Assembly: GCF_031846165.1 (NCBI RefSeq)
Contig: NZ_JAVRIE010000001.1
Coordinates: forward strand, 1,054,001 to 1,118,000
DNA: 64,000 nucleotides
Origin: Glaciecola blandensis
GTDB taxonomy: Bacteria > Pseudomonadota > Gammaproteobacteria > Enterobacterales > Alteromonadaceae
Direction: 5' to 3'
Made by a program: the position numbers and the translations under genes
Shown here: positions 32,975 through 42,720 of the stretch, piece by piece
How positions within the stretch are numbered: position 1 is the first letter of the stretch
How the letters are laid out: every line of letters starts with the position of its first letter
The notes under the pieces: generated by a model
Told to the model about the DNA's origin: nothing
The model's input: only the letters and a program-made list of their open reading frames with translations
Databases searched by the model: none

Positions 32975-35242
32975 TTACGCTTCTGTTTTCGCCTTGGTTA
33001 CTGGCGTGTAACTAAAGGTCAATTTCTCTTTCTTCAGACCCACTTTCACCTCACCACCCTGGCTTAACTGACCAAATAACAATTCAGTAGCCAGTTCTTT
33101 TTTCAGTTGCTCTTGAATGACTCTTCCCATCGGACGAGCCCCCATTGATTTGTCATAGCCTTTTTTGGCTAGCCAATCACGCGCCTTTTCAGTTACTTCG
33201 AGTGATACGCCTTTTTGATCAAGTTGCGCTTGAAGCTCAATGATGAACTTATCAACAACTTGAAGTATTACGTCTTCGTCCAAGTGATTAAACCAAACAA
33301 TACCATCGAGTCTATTTCTAAACTCAGGAGAGAACGTTTTGTTTATTTCAGACATTGCATCATGGCTATGGTCTTGTTGCTTGAAGCCAATCGATTTACG
33401 AATAGTTTCTTGCACACCAGCATTGGTTGTCATTACCAATACCACATTTCTGAAATCAACTTTTCTGCCGTTATTATCAGTCAATGTTCCGTGGTCCATT
33501 ACCTGCAACAGAATATTGTAAATATCCGAGTGTGCCTTCTCCATCTCGTCTAGCAAGACCACACAATAAGGATTTTTTATCACGGCATCGGTTAGCAAGC
33601 CACCTTGGTCATAACCTACATAACCCGGAGGAGCTCCAATTAATCGAGAAACTGCATGACGTTCCATGTATTCCGACATATCAAAACGTACCAGCTCAAC
33701 GCCCATTATTTTGGCCAATTGTTGCGTCACTTCTGTCTTACCAACGCCTGTCGGGCCGGCAAACAAGAAGTTACCAATCGGCTTAGATTCATTCCCAAGC
33801 CCAGAGCGAGATAGCTGTATGGCGTCAGAGAGCGTTTCAATCGCCTTGTCTTGACCAAACACCACCATTTTAAGGTTACGTCCTAGGTTCTTAAGCACTT
33901 CTTTGTCAGAGGCTGATACAGACTTTTCAGGGATACGTGCAATTTTGGCAATAATTTGCTCAATATCACCCACATTAATTGTTTTCTTGCGTTTAGATGA
34001 AGGCAATAGTCGTTGACTAGCGCCGGCTTCATCCATCACATCAATGGCTTTATCTGGCAAATGACGCTCGTTAATGTATTTCGCTGACAACTCAGCCGCA
34101 GCAGCAAGTGCTTTCTGGGTGTAGCGCACACTGTGATGCTCCTCATAACGTGATTTTAAGCCCATCAAAATCTTAGTGGTATCACTCACACTTGGCTCAA
34201 CCACATCAATCTTTTGGAATCGTCTGGCCAATGCGCGATCTTTTTCAAAAATGCCTTGATACTCTTGATAGGTTGTTGAACCGATACAGCGTAACTCGCC
34301 GCTGCTCAACTTAGGTTTCAGCAAATTCGATGCATCCATCACACCACCAGAAGCCGCACCAGCCCCAATAATGGTGTGTATTTCGTCAATAAATAATATG
34401 GCATCAGGGTCTTTACTGAGTTCTTTTAAAATGCCTTTAAGACGTTTTTCAAAATCGCCTCGGTATTTCGTTCCTGCCAATAGACCACCAAGGTCCAAGG
34501 AATACACGGTTGAAGATGCGATAACGTCTGGCACTTCGTCTTGTACGATGCGATAGGCCAAACCTTCTGCAATCGCTGTTTTACCCACCCCAGCTTCTCC
34601 AACCAGTAGTGGGTTGTTTTTGCGGCGGCGGCATAACACTTGAATACTGCGTTCCACTTCTTTATCGCGGCCAATAAGAGGGTCGATTTTGCCCTCTTTT
34701 GCGGCAACGTTTAGGTTACTCGCATACTTAGAGAGCATAGACTGGTTCTCTTCGCCTTCGGCTCCCTCTTCTTGAATTTCTTCTTGTGGCTCAGCTTCAT
34801 CGTCTGTTTTGCTCACCCCATGAGAGATGTAGTTCACAACATCTAAGCGGGTGACGTCTGCTTTTTTAAGAATATAAACTGCTTGCGACTCTTGTTCACT
34901 GAAAATAGCAACAAGCACATTTGCACCAGTCACTTCACCTTTACCCGATGATTGAACGTGGAAAACTGCGCGTTGCAGGACACGCTGGAAACCAAGCGTC
35001 GGTTGAGTCTCACGCTCGACACTTTGTTGTTCGGACATAAGTGGCGTGGTTTCATTGACGAAATCAGTTAGCTCTGAACGCAGTGTTTCGATACTTGCGC
35101 CACAGGCCTTCAGCGCTTCTTTAGCGGCAGGGTTGTCAAGGAGCATGAGTAGCAAATGCTCTACAGTCATGAATTCGTGACGGTGCTGACGCGCGAAAAC
35201 AAAGGCTTCATTCAATGTTTGTTCGAGATCTTTATTTAACAT
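32975..35242 (-). CDS. clpA: ATP-dependent Clp protease ATP-binding subunit ClpA
   Basis: AAA+ unfoldase that feeds substrates to ClpP and takes N-degron substrates from ClpS. The 755 residues comprise an N-terminal Clp repeat domain (1-145), an acidic linker (EEIQEEGAEGEENQ), D1 with Walker A GEAGVGKTAIAEGL and Walker B LFIDEIHT, and D2 with GPTGVGKTEVTQQLA and VLLDEMEKAH. It is preceded on the same strand by clpS, 13 bp upstream, the standard clpS-clpA operon. Confidence 0.98.
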   Translation of the reverse strand: MLNKDLEQTLNEAFVFARQHRHEFMTVEHLLLMLLDNPAAKEALKACGASIETLRSELTDFVNETTPLMSEQQSVERETQPTLGFQRVLQRAVFHVQSSGKGEVTGANVLVAIFSEQESQAVYILKKADVTRLDVVNYISHGVSKTDDEAEPQEEIQEEGAEGEENQSMLSKYASNLNVAAKEGKIDPLIGRDKEVERSIQVLCRRRKNNPLLVGEAGVGKTAIAEGLAYRIVQDEVPDVIASSTVYSLDLGGLLAGTKYRGDFEKRLKGILKELSKDPDAILFIDEIHTIIGAGAASGGVMDASNLLKPKLSSGELRCIGSTTYQEYQGIFEKDRALARRFQKIDVVEPSVSDTTKILMGLKSRYEEHHSVRYTQKALAAAAELSAKYINERHLPDKAIDVMDEAGASQRLLPSSKRKKTINVGDIEQIIAKIARIPEKSVSASDKEVLKNLGRNLKMVVFGQDKAIETLSDAIQLSRSGLGNESKPIGNFLFAGPTGVGKTEVTQQLAKIMGVELVRFDMSEYMERHAVSRLIGAPPGYVGYDQGGLLTDAVIKNPYCVVLLDEMEKAHSDIYNILLQVMDHGTLTDNNGRKVDFRNVVLVMTTNAGVQETIRKSIGFKQQDHSHDAMSEINKTFSPEFRNRLDGIVWFNHLDEDVILQVVDKFIIELQAQLDQKGVSLEVTEKARDWLAKKGYDKSMGARPMGRVIQEQLKKELATELLFGQLSQGGEVKVGLKKEKLTFSYTPVTKAKTEA

Positions 35243-35255
35243 TACTTCCCCTTAA

Positions 35256-35579
35256 TTATAGCGCCGGTTCCATTGTACACATCAATGGATGTTGGTTCTT
35301 GCGTGAATATTGATTCACTTGCATCACTTTTGTTTCTGCTATCTCTGCAGTATATATGCCACAAACGGCTTTGCCATGATAATGAACTGTCAACATCAGC
35401 TGATTCGCTTTTTCGGTATCCATATTGAAAAAGGTCACCAGAATTTCAATAACGAAATCCATAGGCGTGTAGTCGTCGTTGTTCAGCATCACCTTGTACA
35501 TCGGTGGCGGCTCAACTTTCTTTTTGACTGTGTCGAGTTGCTTCTCGCCGTCAATATTAATGGTGTTTTCTCTAGTCAT
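35256..35579 (-). CDS. clpS: ClpS adaptor protein
   Basis: 107 residues. Binds N-end rule substrates and hands them to ClpA. MLNNDDYTPMDFVIEIL carries the N-degron pocket residues and VHYHGKAVCGIYTAEIAETK the conserved second half. First gene of clpS-clpA. Divergent from cspD across about 217 bp, an arrangement shared with E. coli. Confidence 0.98.
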   Translation of the reverse strand: MTRENTINIDGEKQLDTVKKKVEPPPMYKVMLNNDDYTPMDFVIEILVTFFNMDTEKANQLMLTVHYHGKAVCGIYTAEIAETKVMQVNQYSRKNQHPLMCTMEPAL

Positions 35580-35796
35580 AGTTACTATAATAGTGTTAAA
35601 AGTGAGAACAAGAACAGTTTTTTAATCATTTTGTTTTTAAGTTGCTTTTAAGTGTAATTTAGACTTGACAACAAGTGGTCAAAAAACCTACAGTTTTAAA
35701 TAGTGATGCTTCAGCAGTGAGTCACACCTTTCGCTTATCTTCTATTGTGAGGGCAAGCTAGTGGTATTTCAAGGTTCAAGAAAAGGAAGTAGTAGT

Positions 35797-36018
35797 ATGG
35801 CAGTCGGCAAAGTTAAATGGTTTAACAATGCTAAAGGTTTTGGTTTTATCGTCCCAGAAGATGGTGGTGAAGATATTTTTGCTCATTATTCAACGATTAA
35901 GATGGATGGGTATCGCTCTCTGAAAGCAGGCCAAGAAGTGACGTATGAAGTTCAGCAAGGGCCCAAAGGTTTACATGCTGAAAACATTGGACTCAGCGAC
36001 GACGAACCAGAAAGATAA
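35797..36018 (+). CDS. cspD: cold-shock-like protein CspD
   Basis: 73-residue cold-shock domain protein. MAVGKVKWFNNAKGFGFIV contains RNP1 (KGFGFI) and EDIFAHYSTI contains RNP2. In E. coli, CspD inhibits replication in stationary phase. ATG 35797 has a GGAAG box seven bases upstream; an open frame from 35761 adds 12 non-family residues. Position next to clpS/clpA supports the CspD identity over other Csp paralogues. Confidence 0.93.
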   Translation: MAVGKVKWFNNAKGFGFIVPEDGGEDIFAHYSTIKMDGYRSLKAGQEVTYEVQQGPKGLHAENIGLSDDEPER

Positions 36019-36050
36019 AAACCTGGCGAGTATAAAGCGAAAAAGAAATG

Positions 36051-36077
36051 AAAAAGCAGGCTTACGTCTGCTTTTTT
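36051..36077 (+). terminator. terminator after cspD
   Basis: AAAAAGCAG (36051-36059) pairs with CTGCTTTTT over an 8-base loop, ending in T6. Confidence 0.85.
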
Positions 36078-36115
36078 GTGTCATAATTTCGTCATCTACA
36101 TGATGAACGATACAG

Positions 36116-36769
36116 TTGTCACCTGTGAAAAACACTCGAAATACTTTTTATCGCCAAAAGTCATCCACCTCGACAAAAGCGAAAAGATCTAAACCCTCTC
36201 ATGGCGCTCAACAGCAAAATGGGCTTAAGCCCAAAGACCGGAAGGTACTGCTGTTCAATAAACCTCACATGGTACTCACTCAGTTTACCGACCAAGATGG
36301 CAGAGCCACTCTCAAGGATTACGTCAATATACCCGATGTTTACGCAGCAGGTCGTCTAGATAGAGATAGCGAAGGTCTTCTCGTGCTGACTAATGACGGT
36401 AAACTTGCACACAAGATAGCTGACCCAAAACAAAAAACTGAGAAAACCTATTGGGTGCAAGTGGAAGGTGAACCCAGTGAACTAGACTTGGATAAACTGC
36501 GTCAAGGCGTTGAACTCAAAGACGGTATGACCGCTCCAGCGAAGGTTTCTATGATGGCAGAGCCAGATGTGTGGGAAAGAGATCCCCCTGTGCGCTTTAG
36601 AGCAACAATACCAACGACATGGTTAAGGATCGTGATTAAAGAAGGCCGAAATCGCCAAGTACGCAGAATGACAGCGCATATCGGTTACCCTACTTTACGT
36701 TTGATTCGGTATCAGATTGGCGAGTGGACCATTGACAACATTCCCTCTGGCCACTTTGTTGAAATTTAA
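36116..36769 (+). CDS. rluE: 23S rRNA pseudouridine synthase, RluE-like
   Basis: RsuA/RluB/E/F-family pseudouridine synthase, expected to modify U2457 of 23S rRNA. VLLFNKPHMVLTQFTDQDG, then AAGRLDRDSEGLLVLTNDG with the catalytic Asp, and EGRNRQVRRMTAHIGYPTLR. There is no N-terminal S4 domain, only a basic tail, as in RluE. The frame opens at TTG 36116; GTG 36125 is an alternative and neither has a strong ribosome site. It precedes mnmA, as in E. coli-like neighbourhoods. Confidence 0.92.
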   Translation: MSPVKNTRNTFYRQKSSTSTKAKRSKPSHGAQQQNGLKPKDRKVLLFNKPHMVLTQFTDQDGRATLKDYVNIPDVYAAGRLDRDSEGLLVLTNDGKLAHKIADPKQKTEKTYWVQVEGEPSELDLDKLRQGVELKDGMTAPAKVSMMAEPDVWERDPPVRFRATIPTTWLRIVIKEGRNRQVRRMTAHIGYPTLRLIRYQIGEWTIDNIPSGHFVEI

Positions 36770-36962
36770 GCTACTCCACTTACGTTTATATGTATTACCG
36801 ACTGTTATTGCTTTGCTTATCCTAAGTTAAGCTAATATAGACAAATTATCGCTATGAGAATGCTATAAAAAAGTAATATTTATTGGTACAATCCGTGCCC
36901 GAATTTACATGTGTACTAAACCCCTGTTTAGCGCTTTTCCCAATATTGCGAATTAAGGTAAT

Positions 36963-38132
36963 TTGTCATTGACTAACACGCAGCAAAGTAATCAAAAACC
37001 CAAATCTGAAACCAAAGTAATCGTTGGCATGTCTGGCGGTGTCGACTCATCTGTATCTGCCTACTTGTTGCAACAAGAGGGATATCAGGTCGAGGGGCTT
37101 TTCATGAAAAACTGGGAAGAAGATGACAACGATGAATATTGCGCAGCAGCGGAAGATTTGGCTGATGCTCAAGCTGTTGCTGACAAACTTGGCATTTATT
37201 TGCATACCATCAACTTTGCAGCTGAATATTGGGATAATGTTTTTGAGTACTTTTTGCAAGAATACAAAGCAGGTCGGACGCCTAATCCCGACATCATGTG
37301 TAACAAAGAAATTAAATTTAAAGCCTTTTTAGAATTTGCAGCAGAAGATCTAGGTGCAGACTACATTGCAACTGGTCATTACGTTCAACGTCGTTATGAA
37401 GACGGCATATGGAAAATGATCCGCGGAAAAGACAGCAACAAGGACCAAAGCTATTTCTTGTACACGCTGAGCCACGAGCATATTGCTAAAACGCTGTTTC
37501 CTGTGGGTGACATTGAAAAGCCTCGAGTACGCGAAATAGCAGAACAACAAGGGTTAGTTACCGCAAACAAAAAAGATAGCACTGGCATCTGTTTTATCGG
37601 CGAAAGAAAGTTTAAAGACTTTTTAGCCCAATATTTGCCGGCTAAACCCGGCATCATTGAAACAGCTGAAGGTGAAGAGATTGGCGAACACGAGGGCTTG
37701 ATGTATCACACCCTTGGCCAACGCAAAGGTCTATTAATAGGTGGTAAAAAAGAGCACGGTGATGAGCCGTGGTATGTGGTCGACAAAGATGTTGCTAGGA
37801 ATGTGCTCATTGTCGGTCAGGGTGCCAATCACCCTCGCTTATTCTCAGACGGACTCGTCGCTAGCCAATTGCATTGGAATGACCGCAAAGGTCCGCAGGA
37901 ACCGATAAAGATGTCGGTAAAAACTCGCTATCGCCAAGAAGATATAGCCTGCCTAGTGGAGCCGCATTTAAATGGTACTGTGACAGTGCATTTCGATGAG
38001 CCACAAAAAGCCGTCACGCCAGGTCAATCTGCGGTTTTTTATCAAAATGATGTCTGTTTAGGTGGTGGGATCATTGACGGGTATATCGTTAATAATGAAG
38101 TCCAAACCATGCCCTCCGCTGGTAACCTCTAG
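36963..38132 (+). CDS. mnmA: tRNA-specific 2-thiouridylase MnmA
   Basis: Thiolates U34 of tRNAs for Lys, Glu and Gln, with the tRNA-Gln(UUG) genes of this window as likely substrates. The PP-loop VGMSGGVDSSVSAYLL, the catalytic MCNKEIKF Cys (about 112) and the second Cys in STGICFIGERKF (about 206) are intact. TTG start at 36963 with AAGG upstream; 389 residues is normal to slightly long. It leads the mnmA-hflD-purB operon. Confidence 0.97.
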   Translation: MSLTNTQQSNQKPKSETKVIVGMSGGVDSSVSAYLLQQEGYQVEGLFMKNWEEDDNDEYCAAAEDLADAQAVADKLGIYLHTINFAAEYWDNVFEYFLQEYKAGRTPNPDIMCNKEIKFKAFLEFAAEDLGADYIATGHYVQRRYEDGIWKMIRGKDSNKDQSYFLYTLSHEHIAKTLFPVGDIEKPRVREIAEQQGLVTANKKDSTGICFIGERKFKDFLAQYLPAKPGIIETAEGEEIGEHEGLMYHTLGQRKGLLIGGKKEHGDEPWYVVDKDVARNVLIVGQGANHPRLFSDGLVASQLHWNDRKGPQEPIKMSVKTRYRQEDIACLVEPHLNGTVTVHFDEPQKAVTPGQSAVFYQNDVCLGGGIIDGYIVNNEVQTMPSAGNL

Positions 38133-38143
38133 GAACAATACAC

Positions 38144-38773
38144 ATGATGATAAGCGCTGATATTGAACGTCAACTCGCTTTAGCTGGTGTATGTCAAGCG
38201 GCTGCGCTGGTGAAAAGCATAGCACAAACCGGTGAAGCTGATGCCGCAGCGGTAGAAGCGAGTATTTCGAGCATTTTAGTCGTTAACCCTGATAGTCCAC
38301 AGCAAGTATACGGCTCCTTGCCAAACTTAAAGTTGGGCTTCATGACCTTAGTTGAGCAATTGAATAACGATACTCGTCAAAAAGATGCTCAAATAACCCG
38401 TTATGTTGCGTCGATTTTAAGCTTAGAGCGTAAACTATCGAAAAACAAAAAAGCACTTGGCGAATTGGGCGATCGAATCTCTCATGTGCAGAGACAACTC
38501 GCGCATGTTGATTTTGAGCACCAACAAATCATGTCATCTTTAGCGAGTGTTTATACCGACGTTGTCAGCCCCCTAGCCCATAAAATCCAAGTCGCTGGCG
38601 GTCAGCAACACTTAGGGCAAATTACCAATCAGCACAAAGTGCGGGCGCTACTACTAGCAGGTGTTCGCTCGGCCGTACTATGGCGACAAATGGGTGGTAA
38701 GCGTCGTCAAATACTATTTAACAAAAACCAAATTTTGAAAGCCGCCAAACAGGCTGTTCGAGTTATCAATTAA
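38144..38773 (+). CDS. hflD: high frequency lysogenization protein HflD homolog
   Basis: 209-residue HflD/YcfC family protein, peripheral to the inner membrane and known in E. coli for binding phage lambda CII. ADIERQLALAGVCQAAALVKSIA at the N-terminus and VRALLLAGVRSAVLWRQMGGKR near the C-terminus are characteristic. It follows mnmA by 11 bp and precedes purB by 23 bp, the conserved gammaproteobacterial order. Confidence 0.95.
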   Translation: MMISADIERQLALAGVCQAAALVKSIAQTGEADAAAVEASISSILVVNPDSPQQVYGSLPNLKLGFMTLVEQLNNDTRQKDAQITRYVASILSLERKLSKNKKALGELGDRISHVQRQLAHVDFEHQQIMSSLASVYTDVVSPLAHKIQVAGGQQHLGQITNQHKVRALLLAGVRSAVLWRQMGGKRRQILFNKNQILKAAKQAVRVIN

Positions 38774-38796
38774 TAAACCGTTTTTAAGGACCCATA

Positions 38797-40173
38797 ATGA
38801 ATTTATCTGCACTTACTGCTTTATCCCCCGTTGACGGCCGCTACGGCAGTAAGACCAGTGAACTAAGAGAGTACTTCAGTGAATATGGACTGATTAAACA
38901 ACGCGTCGTTGTAGAAGTTAGATGGCTCCAAGCCATGTCTAAACTTGAAGATGTGACAGAAGTACCCGCTTTTTCTGCAGAAGCAAATGCATTATTAAAC
39001 GATATCGTCGACAATTTTTCCGAAACTGACGCTCAGCGCGTTAAGGACATCGAAGCGACTACTAACCATGATGTCAAAGCCGTAGAGTACTTTTTAAAAG
39101 AAAAAGTAGCGGGTAACGCTGAGTTAAACGCTATAAACGAGTTCATTCATTTTGCTTGCACTTCAGAAGATATCAACAACCTTTCCCATGCTTTAATGCT
39201 AAAAGGTGGCCGTGATGAGGTCTTATTACCCTATTGCGATAAACTCATTTCGGAACTCACTCGTTTAGCAAAAGAATACAAAACCATTCCTATGATGGCG
39301 AGAACACACGGGCAACCTGCTTCTCCAACTACCATGGGCAAAGAAATGGCAAATGTAGCCGTTCGCCTACGTCGCCAACGCGATCAAATAGCAGACATCG
39401 CTTTACTTGGTAAAATTAATGGCGCAGTCGGTAACTATAATGCTCACCTTAGCGCCTATCCAAACACTGACTGGCATAGTTTCGCAGCGTCATTTGTAGA
39501 GAGCTTGGGGATTACATGGAACGCCTTTACAACTCAAATTGAGCCGCATGACTATATTGCTGAATTATATGATGCTATTGCACGTTTCAACACTATCGTC
39601 ATTGACTTCGACCGTGATATTTGGGGCTATATAGCACTCGGGCATTTTAAACAAAGAACGATTGCGGGTGAAATTGGCTCCTCAACAATGCCGCATAAAG
39701 TAAATCCAATTGATTTTGAAAATTCTGAGGGTAACTTAGGCATTGCTAATGCGATACTGGGACACCTTTCGAGCAAACTGCCGGTGAGTCGTTGGCAACG
39801 TGATTTAACTGATTCAACTGTGTTACGTAATCTTGGTGTTGGCTTGGCATACGCAGTAATCGCCTATCAAGCCACGTTGAAAGGCATCAGCAAACTGCAA
39901 GTAAATGAGCAAAGTTTAGCGGACGAGTTAGATAACAACTGGGAATTGCTAGCGGAACCTATCCAAACAGTGATGCGCCGCTACGGTATTGAAAAACCAT
40001 ACGAAAAACTCAAAGAGCTTACTCGTGGCAAAAAAGTCAACGCGACCGTTATGGCAGAATTCATCGACACCTTAGCATTACCGGACACTGTTAAGGCGGA
40101 TTTGAAGCAACTCAGTCCTGCAAACTATATTGGTGATGCAATTAGGCTCGTTGACCAGTTGTTAAACGAGTAA
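38797..40173 (+). CDS. purB: adenylosuccinate lyase
   Basis: Catalyses two purine-synthesis eliminations, from SAICAR and adenylosuccinate. The 458 residues match the E. coli-type enzyme. VDGRYGSKTSELREYFSEYG, EFIHFACTSEDINNLSHAL (catalytic His region), ARTHGQPASPTTMGKE and the signature GSSTMPHKVNPIDFE are present. AAGGA precedes ATG. Third gene of mnmA-hflD-purB. Confidence 0.98.
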   Translation: MNLSALTALSPVDGRYGSKTSELREYFSEYGLIKQRVVVEVRWLQAMSKLEDVTEVPAFSAEANALLNDIVDNFSETDAQRVKDIEATTNHDVKAVEYFLKEKVAGNAELNAINEFIHFACTSEDINNLSHALMLKGGRDEVLLPYCDKLISELTRLAKEYKTIPMMARTHGQPASPTTMGKEMANVAVRLRRQRDQIADIALLGKINGAVGNYNAHLSAYPNTDWHSFAASFVESLGITWNAFTTQIEPHDYIAELYDAIARFNTIVIDFDRDIWGYIALGHFKQRTIAGEIGSSTMPHKVNPIDFENSEGNLGIANAILGHLSSKLPVSRWQRDLTDSTVLRNLGVGLAYAVIAYQATLKGISKLQVNEQSLADELDNNWELLAEPIQTVMRRYGIEKPYEKLKELTRGKKVNATVMAEFIDTLALPDTVKADLKQLSPANYIGDAIRLVDQLLNE

Positions 40174-40247
40174 TTCTTTAACAAACTACTGTTGATGCGA
40201 TGACTACTTAGGAAGAGCTTTAACAATGACTCACAAGGAAGTGTGTT

Positions 40248-41441
40248 GTGAACAAAATGATTAATCACCATAGCAATGGTCTTTTGCTAAGATGCATTTC
40301 ACTGTGTCTTATAGGCATGGTTTGCTTGCAATCGATTAAGCTAGTTTGGCAAGCTGAGCTTATCGATATTCAAGCGCAGGTGATAAGTCTCCTAATTCAT
40401 CTAATGTGCTTTATGAGTGCTAGCTTTTTAGCTTATAGCACTCATCGAACATTATCGAGGGTTCTACTCATTGGTGGCTTCATAAGCTTCCTTTGCACCG
40501 CTATCTTGCTGTGGCAAGCAGATTTACACATTCAATATTTTTTCATCGTCGGTTTGTTTGTTTGTCTCTTTTTATTTGAAGATTCAGAACGAATAGCAAT
40601 GTGGGTAACTCTGTGCATACTCGGTGGATTATTTCTTTATTTTCAAATTATTCACGACTTCACCACACCCATTAATGCAGAGTTTACAGACGATATAGCA
40701 ACCGTTAATGCCATTGTATTAGTACTCTCTTTTTTGGTTTGCGGCTTTTGGGTAAAACGACAACTCACTCATCAGAACACCACGACAAAACAAGAACTTA
40801 TCCATACAAAAAAAGTGGTTGAGGCAATCATTCCCATGAATATGCAAGCTAATATTTCACATATAGCCAATAGGGACAAAAGTGCTCTTAACGTGGTAGA
40901 ACATAATTATTGTGCTGTGTTGTTCGTCGATTTTGCAGGCTTCACTCCTTTTAGCTTGTCTATGTCTGATGCCGAACTCGTCAGCTTTTTGCATCGTGTT
41001 TATTGCGAGTTTGATGATATTGCTAGCCAATTAGATGTGACTAAAATTAAAACTAACGGCGACCAGTATATCGCTGCCATTGGTATTGAAAATACGAAAC
41101 TAAATGCTTACAACATTAGTCAATTAGCCTGCTATTTTAGCTTGCAGTTGCAAAGTACTTTTGCAAAAGCCTGTGACAACAAGTTACGTTTAAAAATAGG
41201 TATTGCCAGTGGCAACGTACTGTGTGGAATTATCGGTAAACTCCGTCCAGCCTTTGATTTGTGGGGCAATAGCGTAAACTTATCGTCTCGACTAGAGTCT
41301 TCGGCTAAAGGTGGCGAAATTCGAGTCTGTCCACAAACTATGCTGTATAGTAAACAGCATTATGCATTCTCGGAAGAACAGAAAGTCGAGTTAAAAGGCA
41401 TAGGTAATGTTACGAGTTATAAATTACTAGGGCACAAATGA
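40248..41441 (+). CDS. membrane class III adenylate cyclase
   Basis: 397 residues with about five or six hydrophobic spans in the first 175 (e.g. LIHLMCFMSASFLAYST, YFFIVGLFVCLFLFED, MWVTLCILGGLFLYFQII) and a class III cyclase domain from about 215. Metal Asp lies in VLFVDFAGFTPF (about 228), the adenine-selecting Lys and second Asp in KIKTNGDQYIA, and the substrate Asp, Asn and Arg in DLWGNSVNLSSRLES, so it should make cAMP. GTG start with AGGAAG upstream. Its end overlaps roxA by 4 bp (ATGA). The input signal is unknown. Confidence 0.9.
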   Translation: MNKMINHHSNGLLLRCISLCLIGMVCLQSIKLVWQAELIDIQAQVISLLIHLMCFMSASFLAYSTHRTLSRVLLIGGFISFLCTAILLWQADLHIQYFFIVGLFVCLFLFEDSERIAMWVTLCILGGLFLYFQIIHDFTTPINAEFTDDIATVNAIVLVLSFLVCGFWVKRQLTHQNTTTKQELIHTKKVVEAIIPMNMQANISHIANRDKSALNVVEHNYCAVLFVDFAGFTPFSLSMSDAELVSFLHRVYCEFDDIASQLDVTKIKTNGDQYIAAIGIENTKLNAYNISQLACYFSLQLQSTFAKACDNKLRLKIGIASGNVLCGIIGKLRPAFDLWGNSVNLSSRLESSAKGGEIRVCPQTMLYSKQHYAFSEEQKVELKGIGNVTSYKLLGHK

Positions 41442-42601
41442 TACTGAAGCAATTAGACCAAGCGGTATTCCTTCGAGATTACTGGCAAAAGAAACCCTGC
41501 ATTATTCGCGGTTTCATTCCTGACTTTAACGATCTAATCGATGAAAATGAATTAGCAGGTTTGGCCATGGAAGATGATGTCGACTCAAGAATTGTGTCCA
41601 ATAACAATGGCCAGTGGTCGGTTGTTCAGGGCCCAATAGAGGACTTTGAGCAGCATTGTACCGGCAGTTGGTCCCTATTAGTTCAAAGTGTTGACCGCTT
41701 TATAGACGAGATTGATGAGCTAAGTGACATCGTGAATTTCATTCCGCATTGGCGACTAGACGACGTCATGATGAGTTATTCCGTTGCGGGGGCTGGTGTG
41801 GGTCCGCACATCGATGAATATGATGTATTTATTATTCAGGGAAGCGGTAGCCGACGATGGCAAGTAGGTTTGCCGGATGCATATGAAACGGTACTGCCTC
41901 ACCCCCTATTGAGACAAATTAAGGGCTTTGAGCCAATTATTGACGAAGTCTTGTTGCCTGGTGATGTTGTATATATTCCTCCAAAACATCCCCACAATGG
42001 TGTAGCACTTGAAGCGTGTATGAATTACAGCATCGGTTTTAGAGCGCCGACCGATATCGAATTACTCACTGGACTCATTGATGAAAATGCATATGAGATC
42101 AAAGAACCACAAAGATATACTGATGCTGATAGCATACTTGCACGCGGCATCAATAGTATGCCTAGCGCTGTTAGCTCCCATGAAATAGCAACACTGAAAT
42201 CTAGTTTACGAAAACTGCTTGAATCTAAGGAGACAGATCGAGCGATCATGCAATACTTGAGTCATCAAGCTCTACCCGATTGTGAACCTTTAAGTGAGCC
42301 CTATTCAGCAGAAGAAATTCAAGACAAACTGCGAAGCCGAGCACAACTAAATAGGTTGGCGGGTGTAAAACCTATCTATCAGTCAGAACAGGGTGATGAG
42401 CACTTTGAATTCTTTATTGATGGAAACATGTTTAAAACCTGTGCTTCTATACGACCAGTGATAGAAAACCTTCTAAACCAAAGAAACGTTGATTTGAGCC
42501 AAGCTTGTTTTGATAAAGCGGTAGAAGATCCGCATTTTGTCAGTATCGTAACCCAACTGGTCAACAGCACGTATTGGGATATAAGCGATCTCCTTAGTTA
42601 A
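41438..42601 (+). CDS. roxA: 50S ribosomal protein L16 arginine hydroxylase (RoxA/YcfD)
   Basis: JmjC-type Fe(II)/2-oxoglutarate oxygenase that hydroxylates an Arg of ribosomal protein L16. The 387 residues include GPHIDEYDVFIIQGSGSRRW, giving the HxD iron ligands (about residues 124-126), and the distal His in PPKHPHNGVA (about 186), followed by NYSIGFRAPT and a winged-helix C-terminus. Co-translated with the cyclase by ATGA overlap. In many relatives this gene lies directly by purB; here the cyclase is between. Confidence 0.93.
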   Translation: MILKQLDQAVFLRDYWQKKPCIIRGFIPDFNDLIDENELAGLAMEDDVDSRIVSNNNGQWSVVQGPIEDFEQHCTGSWSLLVQSVDRFIDEIDELSDIVNFIPHWRLDDVMMSYSVAGAGVGPHIDEYDVFIIQGSGSRRWQVGLPDAYETVLPHPLLRQIKGFEPIIDEVLLPGDVVYIPPKHPHNGVALEACMNYSIGFRAPTDIELLTGLIDENAYEIKEPQRYTDADSILARGINSMPSAVSSHEIATLKSSLRKLLESKETDRAIMQYLSHQALPDCEPLSEPYSAEEIQDKLRSRAQLNRLAGVKPIYQSEQGDEHFEFFIDGNMFKTCASIRPVIENLLNQRNVDLSQACFDKAVEDPHFVSIVTQLVNSTYWDISDLLS

Positions 42602-42650
42602 CGGTCTTTCCACAGTTAACTATCCCTTCATCTCTTCATGAGACTCAAAA

Positions 42651-42680
42651 AAAAAGCTAAGTCGCTCGACTTAGCTTTTC
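42651..42680. terminator. bidirectional terminator between roxA and icd
   Basis: AAAAGCTAAGTCG and CGACTTAGCTTTT form an almost perfect palindrome with A- and T-runs outside, between convergent genes. Confidence 0.9.
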
Positions 42681-42720
42681 ACAAAACATTGTGAGAGTCA
42701 TACTCTCGAGACTACCAATA

